A stretch of 64,000 bases of DNA from Stictocephala bisonia (Eukaryota > Arthropoda > Insecta > Hemiptera > Membracidae): contig JAQJVL010002552.1 in NCBI GenBank assembly GCA_035578905.1, positions 1 to 64,000 on the forward strand. The letters are read 5' to 3'. This document shows, in pieces, positions 55,533-64,000 of the stretch. A program made the translations under genes and the position numbers. Below the pieces are notes generated by a model that saw only the letters and a list, made by a program, of their open reading frames with translations, was not told the DNA's origin and searched no databases. Numbering within the stretch: position 1 is the first letter of the stretch; every line of letters begins with the position of its first letter.

Positions 55533-57182
55533 TTCAGTTCTAACATCTTCTCTGCTATGATGATAATTACTGCTTTGTCCTCTATTGGAGCCTCTGTAAT
55601 TCCCTCTAAAATTACCTCTGTAACCCCCTCTTCTATTACTGTCATTGTCTCTACGTCTAGGAACCTCTTGGTTTTCTCTAACCTCACTATGGTTATTATT
55701 GACTACTATTTGTTTATTATTGTTTTCATATGATCTATTTTGTGATCTTTTATTGGAATCAAACTGACTTTTACCTACATGATTTAGTTGTTTCAAATAG
55801 GTCTCTAGGTCATCTCCGTTTTGTATGTTACTAGCTGTAGCTACTGATGCACTAATCCCTATTGGTAGGTGTCGTGATATGAAACTGAGAAAAGTGGTCA
55901 TGCCCAGCTTATGATCTAGAAAACATGATATGTTGTAGTATTCCATGATGTAATTTACCATGTCATCCCTGTTAGCATCATAAGTACCACCCCCCATTAA
56001 TTTGTTTTCAAACTCTTTCTGTTTGTCTATTCCCCAATATTTATTTCTAAATTCGCTTTCGAATTCAAGAAAGTTGTTCCACTTGTCAAGTCTATTTCTA
56101 ATCCATATACTAGCCTCCCCTTTCAAGTGTTTCATAAGAAATAGAATTTGACAATCCCATTGATCCTCTGATAGATCTACAAACTTCCTAGCAAATTTAA
56201 TAAATGTCATTGGGTGACATTTGTTTGAGTCTGGGTAGAAATCTACTAAATACAATTCCGCACTAGTGCTAGAGATTGTTTTATTATTTGTAGTGTTTTG
56301 TGTAGTCTTATTTTTATTATTATCAATAGCAATTTTATTTAGTGATAAGTCTATCTCACCTATGTGTGTATTATTACTACTGTCTCTTACAACAGATCTG
56401 TCTCTATTTATTTGAGTTCTCTTAGTTTGGTCACAAATCATTTTTATTTCTTTATCTACATGTTCTTTTAATTCATTTATTTTACCCTCTAGATCAGTGT
56501 TATTTAGGGTGATAGCTCTTTCTATTTTATTGTCTATGATAGTGTTTAGATAACCTATCTGTTCTTCTATTTTGTCATTTACTTTGATCATTTGATTGTC
56601 TACTTCAACAATCACATTAGTTAGTTTGATATTTAGCTCAATATATTTGTCTAACAAAGTTTTGTTTATCTCACTCAGTTTATTCTCTACCTCATTTATT
56701 TTTACTATCTGTTCCTTGTCCCTATCGTTCATTTCGTTCCTGATTTTATTTTCTTGAACTTTAATTTCTTCAGTGCAATTTGTTTTAATTTGTTCTAGCT
56801 GTCTATCTACTTTATTTTCAAGTTGATTTATATTTCTCCTAAACTCATTATTTATTTCATTAAGTTTAGTTTCTAGGTTTGTATTTATGTTATTAAGTTT
56901 TGTCTCTAAGTTGTCATATTTAGTGTTCATACTTTCATTTATTTTAGTCATGTTAGTTTCCATTTCTTTAAATTTGGTGTCCATACTTATATTTATTTTT
57001 GCTAACATGTCCATTATATTGGACAGTGTGTCCTCTTTATTTAAGTCTAGCCTAACTTCGTCAGTTTTGTCTTTATTTTTATTTGAATTAGACTCTCTTA
57101 TGATGCTCAAAGACACATCAGAGTCATCTGAGTCCACTTGCGTGTCCTCCACAATGTGTATATTTGCCATTGTTATTTGCAA
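55530..57182 (-). CDS. Gypsy Gag protein
   Basis: 550 residues. The second Met (residue 5) has the better initiation context (A at -3, G at +4). Residues about 50-255 are heptad-like Asn/Lys/Glu-rich repeats (LETKLNNINTNLETKLNEIN type) predicted to form a long coiled coil. Residues about 305-470 resemble the Retrotrans_gag capsid region (FIKFARKFVDLSEDQW..., ASIWIRNRL, FESEFRNKYW). The C-terminus is Arg/Gly-rich (RRGGYRGNFRGNYRGSNRG), a likely nucleic-acid-binding tail replacing a CCHC zinc knuckle, which is absent. It ends at a UGA in frame with pol. It is intact. Confidence 0.9.
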   Translation of the reverse strand: MQITMANIHIVEDTQVDSDDSDVSLSIIRESNSNKNKDKTDEVRLDLNKEDTLSNIMDMLAKINISMDTKFKEMETNMTKINESMNTKYDNLETKLNNINTNLETKLNEINNEFRRNINQLENKVDRQLEQIKTNCTEEIKVQENKIRNEMNDRDKEQIVKINEVENKLSEINKTLLDKYIELNIKLTNVIVEVDNQMIKVNDKIEEQIGYLNTIIDNKIERAITLNNTDLEGKINELKEHVDKEIKMICDQTKRTQINRDRSVVRDSSNNTHIGEIDLSLNKIAIDNNKNKTTQNTTNNKTISSTSAELYLVDFYPDSNKCHPMTFIKFARKFVDLSEDQWDCQILFLMKHLKGEASIWIRNRLDKWNNFLEFESEFRNKYWGIDKQKEFENKLMGGGTYDANRDDMVNYIMEYYNISCFLDHKLGMTTFLSFISRHLPIGISASVATASNIQNGDDLETYLKQLNHVGKSQFDSNKRSQNRSYENNNKQIVVNNNHSEVRENQEVPRRRDNDSNRRGGYRGNFRGNYRGSNRGQSSNYHHSREDVRTE

Positions 57183-57380
57183 ATTTTAATCAAGTACAAA
57201 GTATAAAGTTATTATATTTCTTTTTCTTAAATTTTGAGTTTAAATCAGATAGGCCTATATTAAATATTTTTAATTCATTCTTAATATATAGCCTAGCCTA
57301 TAACACTTTTCTCTTATTCAACTTTAAATATTTTTTTTTTTTTTAAATAGATTAAAATTTACTATTTATTATACTACGTT

Positions 57381-57398
57381 GCCCCACGTTGGGCGCCA
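57381..57398 (-). promoter_or_regulatory. Primer-binding site complementary to tRNA-Lys
   Basis: TGGCGCCCAACGTGGGGC (18 nt, minus strand), three bases after the 5' LTR, is the classic tRNA-Lys(1,2) primer-binding sequence known from several retroviruses. Confidence 0.9.
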
Positions 57399-57401
57399 TT
57401 T

Positions 57402-58779
57402 TGTAACGTTGTGTTATTGACGCCTCACGTTCTAGCGCCATTTTGTAACGTTGTGTTACTTTACATGTGATAATTAAGCAAATTTGCAACAATTAATATT
57501 ATTAATTAAATCTGCAACAACAAAGCCTCACGTTGTCGCGTCAATCTGTAACGTCACGCCTTTTGTTACTTTATTTATTTTATTTAATTTATTGATTAAA
57601 TTAAAATAATGATATTCAATAAATCAGAATTCTTTAATTTATTTCTTTTTTTTTTTTTTTAAGCATTTACTAAAAATTTGTGACTTGCTACCTTGATGAG
57701 GTTACCGTATCACATTGATTCAATATTTGATTCTTAAAAACAAAAGTAGCAGAAATTTGATTTATTTTATTTTATAGCATGATAACTCTTAATTTTCTTG
57801 TTCTCAGGGTCTATATACGGGTAATTCGGTGAGAAAACGTAGTATAATGAAACAAAAGTTACTTTACAACATTATTCTTTATTACATGTTATTAAAATTT
57901 TCATGAATGATTTACTTCTCAATACTTTGAATATAACAAGGGTTCAAATAATTAATTTAAAGAGTTTTACAATTTAAATTCTAAAACTTAATTAAAACTT
58001 ATCTGATACAATGACGTTCTAGTAGATACTTCTATTGAAGGCCATTACTTTCGCACCTAATTAGTTACTGTTTATTTAATACACATATATGATAAAAGAT
58101 GATAATCTATTGAGATATTACTTTTCACTGTTAATCTATATCTGATTAATCATAACTAATGATCAGTTGAAGTCCTGAGGACCTCAACCCTGGCGAACTG
58201 TTCAATGCTAGGAAGCAAGAGTAAAAGTGAGTGAGTCCGCGCTTCACTTTCCTTCGTCCAACCTCATGGTCCTATCCCCCACTATTCTTCTGGTACCGGA
58301 TATTATAGTTTGGGTTCTAGACTTCTATCCATTTCCGATTGAGCCAAGAGGCTTCGCCCCGTCTGCTCCCGCTCTCGGTGAGAATATCTCAAACTATTTG
58401 CCCTGCTCTGATTGGTCCTTGGCACGAGTTGACGTCTAGGTTGTTTAGTACATTGAAATTGCTAGAGACCTGGTGTTCTTCTGGTGGAACTTTCCATTCG
58501 ACTTGTTCACTCCTGTCCCTGAAGCATTCCCACATGTTTACGATTGCAGTTCTAGGAATTTGTCCCACCCATCCTGTGTCGAACAAAGGGCCTTGTTTGA
58601 GTCGACATATTTATGTCTCCATGTCTACCCAACTGCGTCTTTCTTACGACAATTCTCTAATATGATTTAAAACTTCTTTTTATTTTGATTAAATATATTT
58701 CTTTCCTTCTATATAATAATTTATTTATTATTTATCTAAATTAATTAAATTTCCCTACCAATTTGGTGGACCCGTTACA
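57402..58779 (-). repeat. 5' LTR of the Gypsy element
   Basis: 1378 bp, matching the 3' LTR at 45416-46793 wherever compared. It would carry the element promoter on the minus strand. Length and the open frames it contains match exactly, indicating recent insertion. Confidence 0.95.
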
Positions 58780-58783
58780 ATAT
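58780..58783. repeat. Target-site duplication ATAT (right of Gypsy)
   Basis: Matches ATAT at 45412-45415. Confidence 0.7.
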
Positions 58784-60827
58784 TTCAAGAATTATATCTT
58801 TGGCCGACGTAATATCTGAGAATTGCCTTTCGTTCAAGTGACAAAGTGGTAAGTATACTGAATTTGTTGCATAAATACGTTTTTAAAGTAAGTATAAATG
58901 ATAGACATATTTAGCTTTTATTTTTAATCAAGAATTGAATAGGTTACTAGTAACACACTAGTAGTGTTAATATTTACTAGGCTAGTGTAATATTAATAGA
59001 CAATCAAGCTTTCAAACAAAAGTAGGGTGAAATTTTAAAGTTTGAAATACATTCGAAACAACTTAACTATAGGGATCTCAATTTCAGCTTAATTTAAACT
59101 TGGCGAACAAACTTTGGAGAAAAGGTTAAAAATGAGTGGTGTAATTACGCATGGAAATGAGAAGAGGGGATGCAAACAAAGGTTGTCGAATTCAGCCCCA
59201 GAATAATCATCTGTTCAAATCACATTTTGCGCAATAATTATTCGTCAACTTTCTGTAACTTCTAAATCACTTCTTTGCTTCGTCTATTTGCGTTCATTAA
59301 AATTTCCAGAGAGACGAGAACTTTTATTCAGTTGTTTAATCTTGTAATTTTTATTTAAACTTACCGGTTAAAAAAAGGAGAAATGAAATTTTATACCATG
59401 AACATTTGAATTACTTAAATATTCATTTTAATTTTTTTCAAGCCGCAGACGGTATAAACAAATCCCCCACAAGACGACCAACTGCCAGAGTACGCCTACT
59501 TATCAGTGAACTACTAACCTAATACCATCAGTGATAAAGTGGTAATTTTTCAATAGGGTTTTCAACTAGAGAGTTCGGTAACTTTTGTAAATTGTTATTT
59601 GACTTATTTTGGTTGATTTTGTTTGTTTGTTTTTTAAATTATGAGGACAAGATAATCTTACACACTTTAGTCATTGCCTCTTATTTCGTTGATTATAAGA
59701 GTTTACAGGATGTATGAAGGATTCTTACATCCTGGCAAAATGGCAACTGAGTTTTTCATATAAAATAAAATTTGATAGTTAATTTTAAATATGAGATTAT
59801 ATCATTTGCTAGATCAGTAATTGGCCTACATTTAATGGAAATTCTACAAATAATTAATGTTCAACGTGCAAATGTGCAAATGTAATTATCAAATATTGAC
59901 AAACTTTGGAGAAAAGGTTAAGACTGAGTGGTGTAATTACGCACGGAAATGAGAAGAGGGGATGCAAACACACTTTTTATAAAAGAAAGCTTTCAAATGG
60001 TACAAAATGTTCCACAACATGCCAACACGTTCCGGGACATTCCCGAACGTTTTGGAATGTTGTAGAATGTTCTCAAATACTTTAGAATGTTGTGGACTTC
60101 AAGCACGCATTTCAAAAATAGGAACCTTCTTCCTGGATGTGGATATAGAGCTACCACACCATATAACTTCTTTGACCGTACCGGTAATCGTTTGAGTTTT
60201 AGTTAAATTGAACACTTAGTGTAGTGTATTAAACATCATTCACCACAAGTTTAAACTGAAGTAACAACTTCACTCACCTCTCAGAGTCACGTTATAGTTT
60301 GAAATTTGGTTTTGATATTCTTCTACTTTATATTGGTTGTATTAGTAAATTACTGTAAAAACACTTAAGGGTCTGTTAGATTTGCCCCTAGTACGATTAT
60401 AGATTGTCCTCATATATCTGAGCTCCTAGTCTACGGTTAAACCGACCTCATGGAGCGACTCATAATTCTATGATTTAGAGAATAAAATTTAGTAATTAAT
60501 TTGTGGTTGTTAGAAATATCTTATTCTTTGACCAAATCCAACTATAAACTACAGTTTAACTTTAACAATCTGTTCGTCAGTTGTCTAAAAAAAATGCAAT
60601 TCTTTGTTTTTGAGAATTATTGGTCGACAGATAAAGCCGACTGACTGACAACTAATATTAATCGAAACAGGTTCAAGTAATAATGTCTAAATAAAAATAC
60701 TTGAAGTCTTAACTTTTAAACAGGGTTTATCATGATTAATGGTGAGTTGTAGTAGTTCTAAAGTGGTTAACTTATATTGTGCAAAATGACATATATATTA
60801 TTTTGGTGATCTAGCGTTAAAGCGAAA
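58784..60827. other. Spacer with dispersed-repeat fragments
   Basis: 59085-59300 is the uninterrupted inverted relative of 10853-11015 plus 11895-11990. A ~75-bp word set (CAAACTTTGGAGAAAAGG, GAGTGGTGTAATTACGCA, GAAATGAGAAGAGGGGATGC) occurs at about 59109-59183 and directly again at about 59900-59968. 60000-60110 has ATGTTCC/GAATGTT repeats. No gene is supported. Confidence 0.55.
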
Positions 60828-60843
60828 TACAGTACCGTCAACT

Positions 60844-61255
60844 GGGGTGGCTTTAGCCCTTAAGGGTGACTTTGGCCCAAAGAGAAAAAAAACTTTCAAT
60901 CCTACACTGTTCATTTCATTTTCCACCAAATTCGATGTTATGGTGCTCATTTTGCTGCTTACTCTATGTTCTTTCTAGTCTATGCAACTATAGTATATAC
61001 TCTATGGCCTGACAGTTGGCAATGTTGTCAACACAGCTGTCTGCAATTTTGGTGAAAGGTTATACCGGTTCAACTTCTGATGGTCACAGTTGTGCATTTA
61101 TAGCTTTACTATAGGTAAGTGTCACAAATTATTCTTTATATATCTGCTAAACATCATATTTATGTGATTTAAATGTTTTCCTTATGATTTAATTTTTATC
61201 AGCAAAAATATGTGTTGGGGTGACTTTAGCCCAACTTTTGGGGTGTCTTTAGCCC
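60844..61255. promoter_or_regulatory. Left subterminal transposase-box cluster
   Basis: GGGGTGNCTTTAGCCC-type boxes at 60844-60859, 60864-60878 (TTTGGCCC variant), 61217-61232 and 61240-61255, spaced in pairs. They match the inner part of the terminal repeat and are likely transposase contacts. Confidence 0.6.
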
Positions 61256-61408
61256 ACATATTTCTAGGTTAGAAAATAGTGTTTTTAAGATGCTGTCATC
61301 TAAATGTTTGTATTTCCAATGTATTTAGGTCCCAAAACACTTTTATTAACTTTAACAAATCAATCTAATGCATAGGTACCATCTTTTTTGTTTTAGGCCC
61401 TGTTAACC

Positions 61409-63274
61409 ATGCCTAGAAAATACAAAAGGACTCTCGGGTCTAGGCCTTATGCGAACTACTCTTCAGAGACGTTGGAGGAATGTTTAACAGCAATTCGTTC
61501 CAAGGAGATAACCCAGCGTGCTGCTGAAGAGAAGTATGGGATTCCTCGAGCAACAATTAAAAACAAGCTAGCTGGTAAACATTCAAAACCAAAAGGAGGT
61601 ACAACGACTTTCACAGCAGAAGAGGAGCGAATTTTTGAAGAACACCTTGTGCGGTTAAGTGACTTTGGATTTCCCGTGAGTGAACTTGACTTTCGTTTTA
61701 CTGTTAAAGCCTACCTTGATAAAAAAGGAACTAAAATTGGAAAATTTAAAGATAACTTGCCAGGCTATGACTGGGCTAAGGGATTTTTTAATCGGCACCC
61801 TCTTCTGTCAACCAGATTCAGCAAAAATATTAAAAAGGTTAGAGCTCAGGTTAACGCAGAAGTTATTGATTGTTACATGGAAAATTTGGCTAAAGAACTT
61901 GATAATGTGCTGCCGAGTCATATTTTTAATTATGACGAAACAAATCTGACAGATGATCCCGGAAGTAAACGGGTCATTTGCAAACGGGGCACAAAGTATG
62001 TTGAGAATATTTGCAATTTTTCCAAAAGTTCTACCTCAGTAATGTTTTGCGGCAATGCCGAAGGCAAATGTTTACCCCCATATGTTGTGTTCAAAGCTGA
62101 ACATTTGTGGTCTACTTGGACCGAAAATGGTCCACAAAACTGCCGTTACAACCGGACAAAGAGCGGTTGGTTTGACTGCAATACATTTGAAGATTGGTTT
62201 GAATCGCTATTTCTACCATCTGTCAAAAATCTAGCTGGGCCTAAGGTAATGATTGGTGATAATCTATCTTCCCACATTAGCATTAGAGTTTTGGAACTGT
62301 GCGAAAACCATAATATTAGGTTTGTTTGCTTACCGCCTAATACAACTCATTTAACACAGCCTTTAGACGTGGCTTTCTTTTCGCCGATGAAAAGAATTTG
62401 GCGATCCATACTACGTAAATGGAAAGAGTCTAAATCGAGTGCCAAGTTTCAGACTGTCCCTAAAGACATTTTTCCAGGACTGCTAAATGAGCTTATGAAT
62501 GGCCTAAAGGGAAACCAAGCTGCAAATCTTATCTCTGGTTTTGCTAAATGTGGTATTTTTCCACTAAACAAACAGATGCTACTCGATCGTCTCCCTAAGA
62601 AATTGACCGAGGATGATGTTGGATATGTCGGAGAGGCGTTTTTGGAGCAACTAGAGAAAAACCGAAGTGACTATGTTAACCCTTCCAATTCGGCAAGAAA
62701 AAAGCGGAAAAAGGTAGAAGTTCCTGCTGGAAAGAGCATTTCTGTTCAAGATGTCTTGACTGCTGAAAGTGAACAAGTTTCTCCTGTTGGAAAGCAAAAA
62801 TCTATCCCAAAAAAGAAGAAGCGGAAGAGTCCTACTCCAAGTTCCTCGTCCGAAGATGAACCACAGATACTGTTGGAGTCAGATGGAGAGTCTGAAACAT
62901 TCTCTGATTGTGAATTAGGCATAGACAGTGGTTCTCCAATGACTACCGGTACAAAAAGTAGGCCTACAAGTACTCGGGTTGAACCACGTGCAAGTGTCAA
63001 AAAATCGCACGTACCGGTAACCTTTGACGACTGTGAGATTGACAATTTTGTGATTGTTCTGTATAATGGTCAAAAATACCCAGGGAAAATAACCAGTTTG
63101 TCAAAAGAGAATGTAACTGTTGAGTGCATGCAGCAATGTTTGAAGTGCTGGAGGTGGCCAGAGCGGGTCGACTGTCATGAATATCAATGGGACGACATTC
63201 TGTGCAAAATCAACCCACCAAAAGTGCTAAAGAGGAACCAATTTTTGGTTCCTGAACTACAAGTTTTCATTTAA
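61409..63274 (+). CDS. Pogo-family transposase (DDE/DDD type)
   Basis: 621 residues. Residues 1-60 are a Pipsqueak-type helix-turn-helix (LEECLTAIRSKEITQRAAEE, YGIPRATIKNKL). Residues 65-150 look like the CENP-B-type second DNA-binding HTH. The catalytic core has D176 (FNYDETN), D284 (IGDNLSSH) and D320 (TQPLDVAFF), spacing 35 between the last two, as in the pogo/Tigger branch of Tc1/mariner. Basic nuclear-signal-like runs are KKRKK (431-435) and KKKKRK (468-473), separated by an acidic Ser-rich linker. Residues about 535-600 form a Cys/Trp-rich C-terminal module (FVIVLYNGQKYPGKI, CLKCWRWP) reminiscent of a small chromatin-reader-like fold often found on insect pogo-like proteins. No stops or frameshifts; the gene starts 30 bp after a T-rich/AG stretch. 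Confidence 0.93.
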   Translation: MPRKYKRTLGSRPYANYSSETLEECLTAIRSKEITQRAAEEKYGIPRATIKNKLAGKHSKPKGGTTTFTAEEERIFEEHLVRLSDFGFPVSELDFRFTVKAYLDKKGTKIGKFKDNLPGYDWAKGFFNRHPLLSTRFSKNIKKVRAQVNAEVIDCYMENLAKELDNVLPSHIFNYDETNLTDDPGSKRVICKRGTKYVENICNFSKSSTSVMFCGNAEGKCLPPYVVFKAEHLWSTWTENGPQNCRYNRTKSGWFDCNTFEDWFESLFLPSVKNLAGPKVMIGDNLSSHISIRVLELCENHNIRFVCLPPNTTHLTQPLDVAFFSPMKRIWRSILRKWKESKSSAKFQTVPKDIFPGLLNELMNGLKGNQAANLISGFAKCGIFPLNKQMLLDRLPKKLTEDDVGYVGEAFLEQLEKNRSDYVNPSNSARKKRKKVEVPAGKSISVQDVLTAESEQVSPVGKQKSIPKKKKRKSPTPSSSSEDEPQILLESDGESETFSDCELGIDSGSPMTTGTKSRPTSTRVEPRASVKKSHVPVTFDDCEIDNFVIVLYNGQKYPGKITSLSKENVTVECMQQCLKCWRWPERVDCHEYQWDDILCKINPPKVLKRNQFLVPELQVFI

Positions 63275-63470
63275 GTTTTCTCAGTAGGCCCTATATTATT
63301 ATTATTATTTAACTTAGTCCCCTAGTTTTTACATTGTGAAAAAGTCACTAGGCTTACGTTAGTTTACTTATTAAAATTAATTGTTATTAATTGTGCCAAT
63401 ATTTGTCTACCATCCTAAACCCCATTTTATATACAGTATGAACTATATTGAAAGTAAAATATGTGTAGGT

Positions 63471-63735
63471 TTAGCCCAAGTCATCAAAGACATGGTTTTT
63501 ATATGGTATTTAACATTTGGGCTAAAGTGACCCCAAGTCAGTGTCAGCTTTAGCCCAAATTTAAATATTAAATAAAAATTCCTAATTGAGGTTAACACTA
63601 TTGTTTCTTATTTTAAAATGTTCAATGGTTCATGTACAAAGTAAAACTAATACTGGTTTAATGGTTTTTTAAATAGTTACATATATATGGAACAAAATTC
63701 AGCAAAAAACTTGAAATTCGGGCCAAAGTGACCCC
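63471..63735. promoter_or_regulatory. Right subterminal transposase-box cluster
   Basis: TTAGCCC at 63471-63477, GGGCTAAAGTGACCCC at 63519-63534, CTTTAGCCC at 63548-63556, and the terminal GGGCCAAAGTGACCCC near 63720-63735. They mirror the left cluster. Confidence 0.6.
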
Positions 63736-63751
63736 GGTTGACGGTACTTTA

Positions 63752-64000
63752 AAATTTCATTCCAACCATTTATTTCGAAAACTACAACATATATTTTTTT
63801 TAAATTTATTTGTTGTCAAAGGTAATTTGCATGGATTTAGTAAGAGAGCACAGAAAATGCTTTTGTTGAAAATAACTGTTTATAAGGTTTATCTATGAAC
63901 ATAAGAAGTTAGACTGTAAACTATTCACAGTAAACACAACTAGAATTAGCGAACTGTTGGGGCTCCTAATTATCGAAATAACAAATAAGACTTTTGTATA
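63752..64000. other. AT-rich flank at window end
   Basis: No features recognised. Confidence 0.4.

Larger units (their letters stand above)
45416..58779 (-). mobile_element. Full-length Ty3/Gypsy LTR retrotransposon (13,364 bp)
   Basis: Two 1378-bp LTRs with TGTAAC...GTTACA ends flank a 10.6-kb interior holding, on the minus strand, PBS, gag, UGA readthrough site, pol and a polypurine tract. Every segment of the LTRs that I compared is identical. The enzyme order protease-RT-RNaseH-integrase defines Ty3/Gypsy. The unusual parts are an SGNH-hydrolase-like domain before the protease and about 4.5 kb without a long open frame between pol and the 3' LTR. The open frames are intact, so this is a young insertion. 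Confidence 0.95.
60830..63749 (+). mobile_element. Pogo-family DNA transposon (2,920 bp)
   Basis: Ends read inward are CAGTACCGTCAACTGGGG (left) and AAGTACCGTCAACCGGGG (right), continuing as imperfect inverted repeats for about 30 bp. The element is flanked by TA at 60828-60829 and 63750-63751. One uninterrupted transposase gene lies inside. Subterminal copies of a GGGGTGACTTTAGCCC-type box are present at both ends. The structure is complete and potentially active. Confidence 0.92.

Overview
This is an AT-rich metazoan nuclear window, probably from an insect or another arthropod. The clues are a eukaryotic tRNA-Val, metazoan-type transposable elements and a U1-like RNA closest to the insect form as I remember it. 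I find no ordinary host protein-coding gene. The window is almost all mobile elements, nested insertions and tandem satellites. Several stretches (about 5.0-8.0 kb and 12.5-16.2 kb) look like poorly polished long-read sequence.

Layout. 1-496: probable right end of a Polinton-related element cut by the window edge. 0.8-1.6 kb: 82-bp tandem array. 2084-2156: tRNA-Val(AAC), minus strand. 2.5-3.6 kb: old foldback element. 3.8-8.0 kb: 78/97-bp satellite with a 105-base poly-C run. 9.5-10.85 kb: 46-bp satellite with higher-order periodicity. 11.0-11.9 kb: solo LTR with a 4-bp target duplication. 12.5-16.2 kb: two degraded tandem arrays. 18.1-18.9, 19.4-19.8 and 21.0-22.7 kb: arrays of 28-, 156- and 47-bp units. 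23.0-23.2 kb: tRNA-derived SINE-like sequence. 24.7-26.5 kb: dead LINE reverse transcriptase, split by a pogo-type MITE and then by the giant palindrome. 26.5-40.1 kb: the palindrome. 42.8-45.0 kb: dispersed repeat whose inverted relative lies at 12.5-17.2 kb. 45.4-58.8 kb: complete Ty3/Gypsy retrotransposon on the minus strand. 60.8-63.7 kb: intact-looking pogo-family DNA transposon.

The most striking object is the 13.6-kb palindrome at 26530-40144. It has Polinton-type termini (AGTAGT...ACTACT) and a perfect 6-bp target duplication (AACACC), and the two ~6.8-kb arms are almost identical. Each arm carries one protein-primed DNA polymerase B gene of 1152 codons with all catalytic motifs and nothing else recognisable as a Polinton protein. 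Each arm also carries a U1 snRNA-like sequence with the 5' splice-site recognition segment, the U1A loop heptamer and a re-paired helix H, but no Sm site, plus two GC-rich islands that may be further RNAs. The arms meet at a small GAAA-capped hairpin with internal mismatches, which suggests snap-back priming or a hairpin telomere. The target duplication and the non-symmetric flanks argue that the palindrome integrated as a unit and is not an assembly fold-over.

The Gypsy element is also unusual. Gag and Pol lie in one frame separated by a single UGA followed by CAACUA, a classic readthrough context. The Pol polyprotein begins with an SGNH/GDSL-hydrolase-like domain ahead of the protease. About 4.5 kb without a long open frame follows pol and holds conserved 32-bp boxes. 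The pogo-like element has TA duplications, terminal inverted repeats and several subterminal copies of a TTTAGCCC-type box.
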